From Phallusia fumigata (lineage: Eukaryota > Chordata > Ascidiacea > Phlebobranchia > Ascidiidae), in assembly GCA_008931825.1 (NCBI GenBank), contig QXVZ01014558.1, positions 1 through 60,792 of the forward strand: a stretch of DNA of 60,792 bases. The letters run 5' to 3'. The translations under genes were made by a program, and so were the position numbers. Shown piece by piece: positions 1-12,300 of the stretch (positions are counted from its first letter, which is position 1; each line of letters opens with the position of its first letter). The notes beneath the pieces are model-generated. The model was not told the DNA's origin. It made no database searches and saw only the letters and a list, made by a program, of their open reading frames with translations.

Positions 1-556
1 GACAGATAAGATGAATATGTAGCTTTTAAAGTAAACTTGCGTAATTTAAATTGCATTACAGGTCACAGAACACATAAAAACAATTTCAATTGGGGTGGTG
101 ACTGTAGTTACTCAGCCAAATTGCCAAACCATTTTGATCGGATTTTGTGTGCAAGAATTGTTGCATTTGCTTTTTATGCAGATGACTGCCATACTTTGCA
201 GACTAGATATGCACAACAACAGTTGCACAAATCCAAAGAATAAACAGCCGCTAAGTAGTAAAATAAAAACACTCAAANAGACAGATAAGATGAATATGTA
301 GCTTTTAAAATAAACTTGTGTAATTTAAATTGCATTAGAGGTCAGAGAACACATAAAAACAATTTCAGTTGGGGTGGTGACTGTAGTTACTCAGCCAAAT
401 TGCCAACCCGTTTTGATCGGATTTTGTGTGCAAGAATTGTTGCATTTGCTTTTTATGCAGATGACTGCCATACTTTGCAGACTAGATATGCACACCAACA
501 GTTGCTCAAATCCAAAGAATAAACAGCCACTAAGTAGTAAAATAAAAATACTCAAA
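1..556. repeat. 277-bp direct duplication across contig join at 278
   Basis: 1-277 and 280-556 match with few substitutions and are split by a single n. As with the other joins, the likeliest cause is two unmerged allelic contig ends. Confidence 0.8.
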
Positions 557-2179
557 TATATTTTACTTTTTTTGCTTCCCCGGGCTCTGTGATGTAGGTT
601 TTGTTTCAATAAATGATTCAATTTTTCCTTGCTTCAGTCCATCTTTGGTTTTTAATATTTTGGAACTTGGTTGGCTCACAACAAATGATTCTATACTGCC
701 TGTAAGTTGAAAATGTAAGAAATTATCTTTTCAGGGTTGCAAAAAAACAAAAAAAATTTAAAGCATTGAAATCACCGAAGGTTTAGATCGATTAAATTAA
801 AAAAAGATAACACTACCAAAAGTAGTTGGACCTTGTATTTTTCTTGGTGGGCGTTTAGGCACTTCGTGTTTGGGCATACTAGCAGCTTGAGTGTTTTTCC
901 TGTCCGTTTAAAGCGTGAAAAATATTTTTGATGTCTTGCACAAAAAGTTCGCCAGGAAATAAAGAAATTTTGTTCCCGCGGTTTGCTGTTTGGGGGTTTC
1001 CCTTGTTTCACGTGTTGCGCCACCAAGCGGGGTTTTCTTTATTTCTGTAGTTTTTTTCATACCATTTTAAAAAGGCGATGCCCAGTTTTATGGCAACAAT
1101 TATGCAACCCAGTGTCAGATTGAAAAGCAATTCTACTGATTGTGGTAAAAGCCGGTGTTCCTTTTTTGCCAGAAAATACGTTTTGATCTTTGCTCTCTTG
1201 GCCTTCTTGCATTATGTTGTCGTCTTATTCATATGCTGCAGGTGCGGTACATTTTTCAAAAAGATTTGATCAATTGTCTGCTTTCACTAGATTTCTACCC
1301 CTGACTAACTTGCGTTTAATGGTAAAATATCGTTTCACGCAATAGTTTGTTCATTATTTCCTTGATAATCACTTGACACAATGAAAAACAAAAAGGAAGC
1401 TGCCCGAGCAGTTTCCCGCGGGACGAAAAAATATAGCACGGAATTACGGAAAAAATTCTCTTGCTCACACAATCATAATAGGGACCATAGAAAAAAGACG
1501 AAATCAAAACCACAAAAATAATAGATCAAAAATCGAACAGTAACCCTAACTTAGCTTAAAAAGGAAAACTAGGACAAGATGGTAAACATCTTTTTTTTAA
1601 TTACGCTTTGTGTATGAAACTGGGAAGGGAATAGAAATGTGTCTGTTTCTGCAAAAGTAACACCAACGCGTTAATATTGTGCTTCGACTTCGGAATTTGC
1701 ATTTGAACGCCCAAAACATAAACAAACGTTAACAATGTGATTGACGTCGCCGAAATAGGAGAATGCATGCGCTCAAGGCGAAATAAATAAACAGAAAAAA
1801 AACGCTCGTGGGCACAAAATAACGGAGCAACGTAATAGTTTTTTTGGATATCACCGAAAGGAAAAAAATATACACAAGTGGAGCAGTGCAAAATTTTCAC
1901 TTTCAAACAAAAAAAGCAGAAGAGAACACGAAAAATTGAAAAATGCAGGGGATTGGGACCAGTACGCAGTTGTTGGGGGGAAAATAAATAAGATTTGCCG
2001 ATTCATATACATATGAAATAGCAAAGTGATAGGAATTGGGCCATTTGCAACTTTTCGTTTCTAAAGTTTGAGGTTTTAACTGCCACGAAAAACGATACGA
2101 CCAGCGTTAATGGTGTTACGCAATTTTGTAACGACCAATTGGAAATTGTGCAAGATTGCTTAGACAGAATTCCGACTTT

Positions 2180-2185
2180 TTTATT
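2180..2185 (-). terminator. Candidate polyadenylation signal of TET
   Basis: Plus-strand tttatt reads AATAAA on the minus strand, about 300 nt after the TET stop. Such hexamers are common in AT-rich DNA, so this is only the nearest sensible candidate. Confidence 0.3.
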
Positions 2186-2482
2186 TTAAGTTCATTCGTA
2201 GCGAAGACGCTCAAAGCATCGAAGGCATAAATGCGGCTAAACTGGGAAATATTGCACTGCAAATGTTGGACAGAAACGACCTGGTCGGGTTGGTACAAAA
2301 CTGTTGGCCTACTTAAGCAAAATATACATTATATCATCTCGTATTAGTACACGTGTATAAATGGTGAATAATACATTTATATGAATTGTGCCACTGGCGC
2401 CACAAGTGTACCGACCGTACAAAAATAAACGCCTCGGGTTTTGCGTTTTCACGCGGCGCCACACAGTATTTGCAAACACAAG

Positions 2483-3370
2483 CTACGTTACAGGTCCTCT
2501 GGGGGCTGAATCGTAGTGGCCTTGGGTTGCGTGCATTCCCGTGCTAAACTGGGCTGTCTGTGGGTTAAAAGTGGATGGGTGAGGTGGATGGGAATTTCCC
2601 ATGTATTCGTGTCTGTGCACAGGGTAGCTTTGCTGGGACGGGTGACCGTGGTGTTGGTGCTGAACAGCGGCATAGTGGTAGGCCTGGCGGTGGCTGCTTT
2701 GTGAAGTCATCGCCTGATGACGTGGTTGCTGTGCGTGGACTTGTTGGTGGTAGAAGTGCTGTTGCGGATACGCCGTTTGGTTCCACGCGGGAGTCGAGTG
2801 GCCCACGTATGTGCTCGCGTGTTGGCTACCCGGAGAATAAGACACAGTGATGGGAGGTTGGACGCTTGGGGGCGCACCAGAGCTGTACCGCACTAGTGGC
2901 GAAGTTTCATAGGTGTGAGCCAGCGAATTTGCCCGGATGGGTATCTGATGATGAGATACGGGGATTGGTGCCGCGGAATGTGGCAGATAACGCGTCACGG
3001 CGGGTGGGTGTGACCAGGTGCCGGAAGTGGTTGAAGACGGAAATTTCATGGAAATGTTCGATTGGTATTGCATGGGCGAAGAGTGTTGGCTGGGCAATTG
3101 TTGTCGCTGTTGTTGAAGCATTAGTTGTTGTTGCGACATATTTTGTTGCTGCTGTTTTTGAGTTATTTGCTGTTGTATCATCTGTTGATGTTGTTGTTGT
3201 TGTTGTGACACATTCTGTGGTTTCTGAATAAATTGTTGTTGCTGCATTTGTTGTTGTTGCGGTACTTTCTGTTGTTGCTGAACAAATTGTTGTTGTTGTA
3301 GCATTTGTTGTTGTTGTTGTTGTTGATGTTTTAACATTTCCTCATTATGTTTATCTTCGGCTTGTTTGGC
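2483..3370 (-). CDS. TET: TET exon 19: Gln-rich C-terminal tail and stop
   Basis: Terminal coding exon, 296 codons including a TAG stop at 2483-2485. It opens after a cag acceptor in phase 0 and follows the last DSBH strand. The start ([16 protein letters not shown]) continues the basic, charged helix of exon 18. Then come about 70 residues dominated by Gln runs, and then a Pro/His/Ser/Tyr-rich tail ending RGPVT. Vertebrate TETs also end in a poorly conserved tail after the catalytic core, but I do not recognise a conserved C-terminal motif here. The tail is probably disordered. Confidence 0.9.
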   Translation of the reverse strand, partial: AKQAEDKHNEEMLKHQQQQQQQMLQQQQFVQQQQKVPQQQQMQQQQFIQKPQNVSQQQQQHQQMIQQQITQKQQQQNMSQQQLMLQQQRQQLPSQHSSPMQYQSNISMKFPSSTTSGTWSHPPAVTRYLPHSAAPIPVSHHQIPIRANSLAHTYETSPLVRYSSGAPPSVQPPITVSYSPGSQHASTYVGHSTPAWNQTAYPQQHFYHQQVHAQQPRHQAMTSQSSHRQAYHYAAVQHQHHGHPSQQSYPVHRHEYMGNSHPPHPSTFNPQTAQFSTGMHATQGHYDSAPRGPVT

Positions 3371-6300
3371 CTGAAACGAGAAGGTTGCATTGTTTAAGTT
3401 TGCTAAACATTCACAGAAGATGATTGAAACGAGTAGTTTGAAGTCAATTTGATCAAGTTAGGCTCATAAAGACACGAAACTCACATTACAAAAGACTCGT
3501 TTTTACTTCAAGTCTGGGAACTTTACGTGATATTATCTCCACCCATGACAATCTGATACTTTGGAATCCTGCAGTCGAATCAGAGGTTTTACCTTTTTGA
3601 TCTTTCGCTGTGCTTCTTTCTCCTCGTACTCAGCAGCACCGTGCCTTCTGTAGTTCATGTTTTTGTGTTGATAGAAAACCATTGAGATTCGGGATGGATG
3701 AAAACGATCGGGTTTTAGGAGGGGTGTAGTGGCATGAAGTTCCCGTTTTGCGCATTCGATTAAAACCTAAACGAAAATTGTAAACATCAGCTTTTTATTG
3801 AAAGAAAACAGTTTAATGGAAGGACAGACAGTTTTTCGTATTACTTTGAACAACAAAGTAGTTATAACTTGAAATCGTATGATATTTTGTTTTCTCTGTG
3901 TTTTTACCACTTCATGCCTCTACATTTTTTAAACGTTTGAAATACAATTTACTAGGTACATACTAGATCTCTAGCAGATATGTTTCAATTGAACTTATCT
4001 TCAACTACGTGAATTTTTTAGCATAGAAAGCCCATTAGCCGTTTGCTAAAGCGTGGCAAAGAATTCACAAACATGTTTTTATCATAACGTTGAGACACGT
4101 ATTATGTTGTAAACAATCTTACCGATCCATGCATTGGTGCGATCGCAACCCCACCAACGTCCTCATCTCCGAAACTTTCCTTCGCATCCGAAAAAAACGT
4201 TGTTTGGGGTTTTACATCCTCGACCTTCACTCGCACATTGTGCTGCAAAGAATTTGGGTTCGATGGCAAAGACGAATTTGCAGCGTAACTCTTCAAATTG
4301 ATTTTATGGTCCGGGTAGTTCGTCTCATCCGTGCATGGCTCGCTTTTCACCACGTGAACAGTTTGGGGAATACCCGGGGACCTGTAAACTGACCCCATAG
4401 GCGGTAACGCGGTGACGTGGGGTGAACCAGGGGGCAAGCAGGGTGACGTCGTGGAAAGTCGTCGACCGAACTGGAAGGAAGCTTGCATGGGTGATGGAGC
4501 CTGTTGCCTCGGGGTAAGCGGCGGGGTAAATCCACATGGGGGTAAGGGGCTTTTTGAGTGAATCTGGGTCCCTCCGGGGCTGAAGATGCTACCGATCGAT
4601 GGAAGGTTGTGATCCAAAGAGGGGCCAGGTGAAAAGGATGGGTGGCGCCGGTAAGGCCATCTCGGAGGGGGTGAGCGAATGGGGTCCATTTGTGGGACAT
4701 GGGGGTTTATGTGCATCGTATTGTTAAATGATGAGTACATGGGTGCACCGCGTTGCAGCGTGTTTTGTTGGTTAAACCTGATAAAAACGAAACATCTTTG
4801 TAACTTTCTCAGTCCGGATGTAGTTAATAGATCTTCGCGACTTTCAAAAAGACACAGTAAATTGCTCCCCTCCCTCTCCTTCGAAAAAGGGAAATACAAT
4901 TTGGCCCAAAGAAGGTTGTTCACTTAACGTTTTAAGAAAAAATCTGAAACGTTTTTTAATCAAGCAGAAAAGCTCTCAAGCCGTCAAATAAAAGAAAAAG
5001 GGCAGTTACACCCAAGCATTTAAAATATTGTTTTCACNCATTTGTGGGACATGGGGGTTTATGTGCATCATATTGTTAAATGATGAGTACATGGGTGCAC
5101 CGCGTTGCAGCTGGTTTTGTTGGTTAAACCTGATAAAAACGAAACATCTTTGTAACTTTCTCAGTCCGGATGTAGTTAATAGATCTTCGCGATTTTCAAA
5201 AAGACTCCCCTCCCTCTCCTTCGAAAAAGGGAAATACAATTTGGCCCAAAGAAGGTTGTTCACTTAACGTTCTAAGAAAAAAATCTAAAACGTTTTTTAA
5301 TCAAGCAGAAAAGCTCACAAGCCGTCAAACAAAAGAAAAAAAGGCAGTTACACCCAAGCATTTAAAATATTGTTTGTACGAAACAATTCAGGTGAACTTA
5401 CCAGGTGTTTTCAAGCCTCTGTATTCTAACTTCAGGTTGATTGTTAATTGATGCGAGATCTTCCACGGACATGGAGCGCTTCGGGTATTTTCCCTGTTTC
5501 TTCTTTGGCGGCGTTGTATGCAGTTCTCCACGTCGCTTCTTGTCCTTGCGCTGCTTGCAAGTTCCAAGCGGTTTATCGCGGAGACGGATCTGTCTCGGAA
5601 AGCTTGATAAAATCTGGTGAGCAATAGAAAGTCGTTAGGAATTGCGGGGTCACTATAAGGTGAAAATTATTCAAACGATAAAACATTTTTTTACATCGAG
5701 CAAAATTTAGGTGACTAGTTACAACCGTATTGTATCAAGTCGATATAAAACATAGTAAACATCAAAAACTAGACTCTACAGCATTGCAAAATTGTAGCCT
5801 ATATGACCCTTTGCCTCCCCCTTCTAACTACGCACACACCAGCTGAAATGAAGATCTGATTTTAAAGCAAAACTGGTTGAAAAAATGGTGTTTTATTTAA
5901 GTCGGGGCTTTGTGTGTAATACAAGATCGACATACTTCAAAACCTAAACAATGTTATCCTCAGCCTACCTCTATTGCACCACTGTTGATTTTGTCCAGGA
6001 CCCCATCATACGTCCCCTGTTCATTGGAAAGGTCGAGTTTGTACAAGGGTAGAACGTGAAGTTGTTCGTCAGCCGGCTTCTTACCGAGTTCGCGCAGTTC
6101 AGGCTTCGTTAGGGTCAAAACCTGCAAGCAACAAGAAAGAGTTTTGAATTCAACCGAAACGTGTTGTCAGTTGTCAAGTAATTTATTTGGAGTTTTATTT
6201 GATTTCCCTTTAAACTAAGGAACAAGATATAAGCCTTTTTTGAACCTACGAGACCAAAAATTTATGAGTAGGATTAAACTTTTAAAACACACAATTGATG

Positions 6301-9300
6301 AACAATTATCAAAAGCATCACAAGTAAAATTCGCTTGTGTTTGAAGNACTATAAGGTGAAAATTATTCAAACGATAAATTTTTTTACATAGAGCAACATT
6401 TAGGTGACTAGTTACAACCGTATCGATCAAGTCGATATAAAACATTGTAAACAACAAAAAACTAGACCCTAGAGCATTGCAAAATTGTGCCCAGCTTACA
6501 TAACCCTTTGCCTCTCCCTTCTAACTACGCACACACCAGCTGAAATGAAGATCTGATTTTAAAGCAAAACTGGTTGAAAAAGGGTGTTTTATTTAAGTTG
6601 GGGCTATTGTGTGTAATACAAGATTGACATACTTCAAAAGCTATATAATGTCATCCTCAGCCTACCTCTATTGCACCACTGTTGATTTTGTCCAGGACCC
6701 CATCATACGTCCCCTGTTCATTGGAAAGGTCCAGTTTGTACAAGGGTAGAACGTGAAGTTGTTCGTCAGCCGGCTTTTTACCGAGTTCGCGCAGTTCAGG
6801 CTTCGTTAGGGTTAAAACCTGCAAGCAACAAGAAAGAGTTTTAAATTTACCCGAAACACAGGTTTTGCCAACATCCAGTTTATAAAAGTTCAATCTGTCT
6901 GTTGTTGAACTTAAAACTTGTTCCATTTGTTGTCAGTTGTCCACTAATTTCATTTGAGTTTAATTTGATTTCCCTTTAAACTAAGGAACAAAATTTTAGA
7001 CTTTTTTGAACCTTCGTGAGCAAAAAACTTTCGAGTAGGATTACACTTTTAAAACACCCAATCGATGAACAATTATCAAAAGCATTACAAGTAAAATTCG
7101 CTTGAGTTTGAAGCACACAGCTTACCACAGTTGAACCGTTGTCCATGTTGTTTTGGTCTTTGTGTGAGTGGGCACAGAAATCCATGCATAGTGTTACCCC
7201 GCTGAAAGGTCTGCCTTCAACCTCCGGATTTTCACCCAATCTGCATTCTGTGCCATTTGCTTCGTGTTCAGTCTGTTCGTGACAAACAAATCGCATTTAA
7301 ACGAGGCACCAATTAATTTACATGAGAGTGCTGACTCATCGTGATAACCCATGCAACATAGTTAACAGAAATAGGGAAATAAATCTTCCGCATTTTACAC
7401 TAGCGACAAGAACAACATACATTTTTTACGATTGAGAAACGCGCCGCTATTTTAACTTGACTATTTCGTGTTTCCAGTGATAAATCTCTTTCTAAACTGA
7501 GATACAACATCAAAGCGTCTAATCTAAACACATACACTTTACCTTTGTTTTGGTTTTAACACACAAATATAATGTGACTAAGCCTAAAATCACGTGTCTT
7601 TCCACAACTTTCCGGCCACCCACCTGGTTCCTATGCGCATCAGGTGCGGCCATCCGGTATTTCACACTCATGTCGGTTGCCAGTCGTTGGCAAATGTTTT
7701 CCACAAACTTTTCGGCGGCGTTATCTTTGGTCCCGTTCAGCTTGAACTTATTGGGGTTGACGGACCGCGCGTATTTGCATCCGTTGTAGAACATCGACCA
7801 CGAGCATCCGAAGGAAAATGAAGCTCCACCCAATGCTTCGTCGAATCCTTGGCAAGCGCAAGTTCTCCTAGGGTGGAAGTAATAGTTATGCGGTTAAAGT
7901 ATTTTCCTCTGAAGGGGATAATTAGCTTACTATATTGCAGTTAAACGATAACCAACACAGGCAATTTATCACAAATGCTACTGCGTACTGCGTGTGCTTG
8001 GTATCCGCAAACTCAGTGAGATGGCTATTTAGGAGCAGTTCTTTTTGAAACATGCAAAAACGCTGTTGCTTTTAAACTATATGTTTACAAATTAGCAAAA
8101 CTGGACGAAAGAAATTGCCGATACATATACAACAAAAGAATAAGATTGGCAATAACGGGTTTTTGTTGCGGAGGTATTGAATGATACGAAACAGAAAACG
8201 CTAAGTTTTCTTAAATACCGTTTTTGCTAAACACGTATAACAGTAAAAAAATGTTCATTACAACGGTGATTTGAAAAGCGGGCAAACTTCGGAAAAGGCT
8301 ATCCAGAATCTTAAACCAGAATGACGGTTAATGCCATGAGGTTAAAAGCAGTAAACATGGCGAGTGACACATTTGATAAAGCGAACCCACAGACAAATAC
8401 TAAGTTCTTCCGCACAACCAATGAATTAAGTAGTTCAAGGCACATGATATGATAAGTCGACTCACTCTTCATTAGTGGCACATCTTCTTTCCGTCGCCTC
8501 TCCATTCGTTGGAACCAATTCAGTGAATTTGCTGTAGACATAATCAGCCATGGGTCGTTCCACACCTTCCCATAGCATGATAACTATTGCAACCACTGAC
8601 GTAGCACAATAATGTTTTGGTCGTTTCCTACAAACAACCAAAACCTTTTCTTCCAATCCAGATCTTCTCAGAACCTGAAAACGTTTGGGTATGTTTTTGT
8701 GTGTGAAAAAGTTATGAAAAGAAGAAAAAGGAGTTTTGCTTGCTATGTTTTAATCGGTTTTTATATTGTTTGTTTAAGTCTGCCACCAGAAGTAGAGAAT
8801 GTCTATTTGATAACAGAGATGAAAAACGCACCCATTTAGCAATCGGACATCCATGTGCAGTCTTGCCTTCCTTGCCAGTGTACTGGACCTGAAAGGGACA
8901 AAAAAAGGAAAAAATGAAAAACTAAATCACAAACAGCAAAACAGGATCACATATTACCACATACCTTTTCTATGCGAAGAGCTTTCCCAGTGTGACCACA
9001 TCGGTCTTCAAAAAGCTTTCTAATTGCAGGAATAGACGACGCAGCACCGAGGTGTGTGTAGTAAGGTGCATCATCGTCTGTACCGTCAGAGTCTGTCGCA
9101 AACACCAATTTTATAAAAACGGAGTTATAGTCAAACAAACAACAAATAGTCAAAGACACAACTGACGTAAAACATGACCTCTGGCCTTATTTGTATTGTA
9201 AGCACGTTTCTAAATAAGTGTTTCACATTCAATGGAAATTTTTTTTAAAGAGTTTCAAAAAGAGTTAAGTAAAATGCGATTGGTAAACTGGGCTTGTCAC

Positions 9301-12300
9301 GTATTACAGCTATTACTCAAAAGTCGCGCAACAGTTTTCTCACCTGGTATACATGCGCAAGGAGGGAAGACTGATTTTCGAACCACAGTGTTATTAGTTC
9401 CCTTGCACGTGATCACGCGTCCGCGAAGGTCATTTGAGGTCAACAATCGACATTTTAAAAACTCCTCGGGGTTATGTGGGGGCGTTGGCAGGGCGCCAGT
9501 TCTTCCGATGTATGATAGTGACTCGGCGCTGGGTTTCCTTTGCAGGTAGCTCAATGGAGTTTGGGGCGGTGTGTCCAACAGAGCACACTTTGGCTGTTGG
9601 CTCCGATAAGCCGGTGTATAGCAGGGGTTTCGTGAAGGAACTGTTGTGGGTTGGATAGCGGTGGCGTTTATAGAACAGCCAGCCTTACGAATCGCTGTTC
9701 CTGTACTCGGAGGTCCTTGGTAACTATACCGTCGCAATATCACTTTTGGGTATTCATTTCTTGACGCCTCGTCCAAATCCAGCGACTGGCTTCTCGGTTT
9801 GACTCCCACGGTGGGTGACGTCACAGACCACGTGGTTGCTACCGAGGAGGGCCCCACGGTTGAAGCGGCGTTGGGTTGTTGAGGTAGTGCGGTGTGTAGA
9901 AAGGTTGATAGGCTTGCTGGAGCTGCGGTGTCGGTCACCACAGATGAAGCGGCCTCAGCGGGCAGTGGACGTGAGTTGGAAGGCGCTGGCTCTGAACAAA
10001 CGCGTCAGTTCAGATCACCTCGTAACACATATTAAGTGCTACCAGTTAGGAGACACCTTATTTGCGATTTGCTTTAGTGCCAGCTTTTATTTGACACTAT
10101 TTTTATTGTAATTATCACGCTAATAAGGAACTAATGCAATATTTTTGGGATTATTCATTTGGATGTTTTGAAATTCTGTAATCAGTGGCGGATCTGTTAA
10201 AAATGTCTGCAGCATGAGAGTAACGATACTGATTTAACCAAATTAAATCCATGGTGTGATTAAAACAAATCTACAATTAAAGTAATAAACAATGTTTTTG
10301 AAACCAATTCTTTCTTTTCGGAAACAGATTTGCGTGGTTCCTACACCTTTAAATTTTTTCGAGCAAAAATGTTATTGCTAACTTTTTGAACTGCAGATGA
10401 AAAACCCTATACATGCTGAGTAGTAACCATTAGCATATTCCGGTCAACTGTAGAAATGCCTTTAAAATACTAACAGGCTGACAACTGTCGGGCTGAAAAT
10501 GTAGATCCGCCACTGGTTTCAGAATTTGTTCAGAAATTCATCACACAAAAGTCGTTTCTCACATATTTATTATTGCATTGTCTAGCAAGAGAGAATAATT
10601 TAAACCGGCGAACTATGTAGTACAAAGCGTCGATCACAAAAAAAACAACACTTGACAGAAATGAGCAGCGGTGAGCGAATTAGAAAACTTACTAAATTCT
10701 CTCACCTTCGTTCGGCAGGGGTACAGTTGTACTTCCCACCGATGAGTTGTTAGCGCTAAACTCGGGCGTCCGCTGGTTTTCGGTTCCCACTGAGGCCGCA
10801 TACCAGTTTTTTGGCTGCTCGTTGGAATTGTTTTTGCCTGCGTGGGGAAGTATAACCCCTTCCACGCTCATCGACTCGACAACATCTCTCGCTTGCAAAT
10901 GCGCCGCCTGGTGGTGATGATGCGAATTCTCGCTCAGAACCGATGACAGCTCGGCCGAGTCGTACCCGCTTTCACCAGGCGAAATTGTGGAATGAACGTC
11001 CGTAGGCGACGAAGCAGCTTTCTGCGCAACTTCGTGCGCCATGCTGCGGTCGTGACGAACGTTCTTGTGCGTCATGAAGCCTTGGTGCTGTTGTGGACCT
11101 TTGCCGTACAGCACGGTGCTCATTGTTTCGGCAAAGTGCTTGTCCGAACTTTCGTAACCCTGAGTGCGGTGCTGGTTGTGATGGCCGAGCTGGTTACTGC
11201 TGGCTGTCGTGCTCGCCTGCTGATTGTCTGGAACAGATAACCTGGCAGCAGCGAACGAAGCATTGCCCACGTATCGCCCTTCCATCGAAGGGTGACGGTT
11301 GGCAATGTTCGCACGGGTGTACGGCAGGGCGGTGCTTGGTTGCGGGTGGGGACGATTGTCAAGACTGCTGCCAGGTCGGGCTAAAAAATGATCCGCGCCG
11401 CTCGAGGCGGTGGAATGGGATTCGGGCTTGTGCGCCATTTCACTGTTTGCCTGTTCTGTGTGCATTGGCATTGTCCTTGGCGCTGTGTTGCTTTGTTGCC
11501 GCTGGTGCTCGTGCCACGGGCGGTACGTTTGCACGTTGGCGGGCATTGCAGGGTTTTCTCCTGGTGGATTGGCGCCGCCGTGCCCGATGTTCGGCGACGA
11601 GGAGAGGTGAGGCATACTGACCACGGATGGACTCGACGTGGCGCCTTGGTACTGGGATACAGGTGAACCAGTCATAAGCGGACTTCGCAAACTGCTGCCC
11701 GCCGAACCGGCGAAAGGACTGTGTGAAACTACGCCTGGCCCCGCAGGAGAGCTCTGCACCATTGGACTGCGACTGGTACTCCCATTACTTGATGGTTGCT
11801 CCGATAGGTGCCGAGTGGTCGGAAAACACTCGCTTGAAGTGTTCCTGCTGACCCTACGGTTGGCGGTAGGGTAAGAAGGCGGAGGTTGAGGCATTCGCTG
11901 GTCTGGTTGGTTTGCAACGTTAGGCGTGGTCGCCTCGTGTGGCGACTGTTGGGGCATTTGACCAGAGGTTGGCATCCTGAAGTTCCAACTGTTGCCGTTA
12001 GGGATGGAATGTTCTAGAGACGTGCCCATGTCGCCAGTCTGTGGAAGGGGATGCCGCGTTGGTTGGTGGTTCGGAAAACGCTGGTCGCCAAACTGTTCAA
12101 AATGTGTGTTATACGGCGCACCATACTGTGTTGGTTGTTGGGGGTAGGGTGCTTTACTGGTCGAATGATTAAACTGATACGAAGTCTGTGCAGGCGGTTT
12201 ATGGTTAAAATTGCCTTGTGTGTTCTGTCCAGTTCCCGCAAAGGGTGGAAATTGTTGGTCCCCTCCAGTTGGGTTATACTCTATGCCACCTGGGTAATTG

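Larger units (their letters stand above)
1..2482. other. 3' flank of TET
   Basis: AT-rich with no supported gene. It includes the 277-bp duplication around 278 and the candidate poly(A) signal. ORFs up to about 100 codons have random composition. The neighbouring gene on this side is outside the window. Confidence 0.55.
5652..7113. repeat. Direct duplication across contig join at 6347 (allelic copies of TET exon 15 region)
   Basis: 5652-6346 and 6348 to about 7113 are two versions of the same exon and introns, meeting at a single n. They differ by scattered substitutions and by an indel of roughly 65 bp in the intron near 6850-6935. The divergence is far above sequencing error and fits two haplotypes of a highly polymorphic animal. 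Confidence 0.85.

Noticed and set aside
37-592. Tandem short ORFs at the left edge as a repeated gene family
   Set aside because: They lie in the duplication around 278, overlap in several frames and have no recognisable content.
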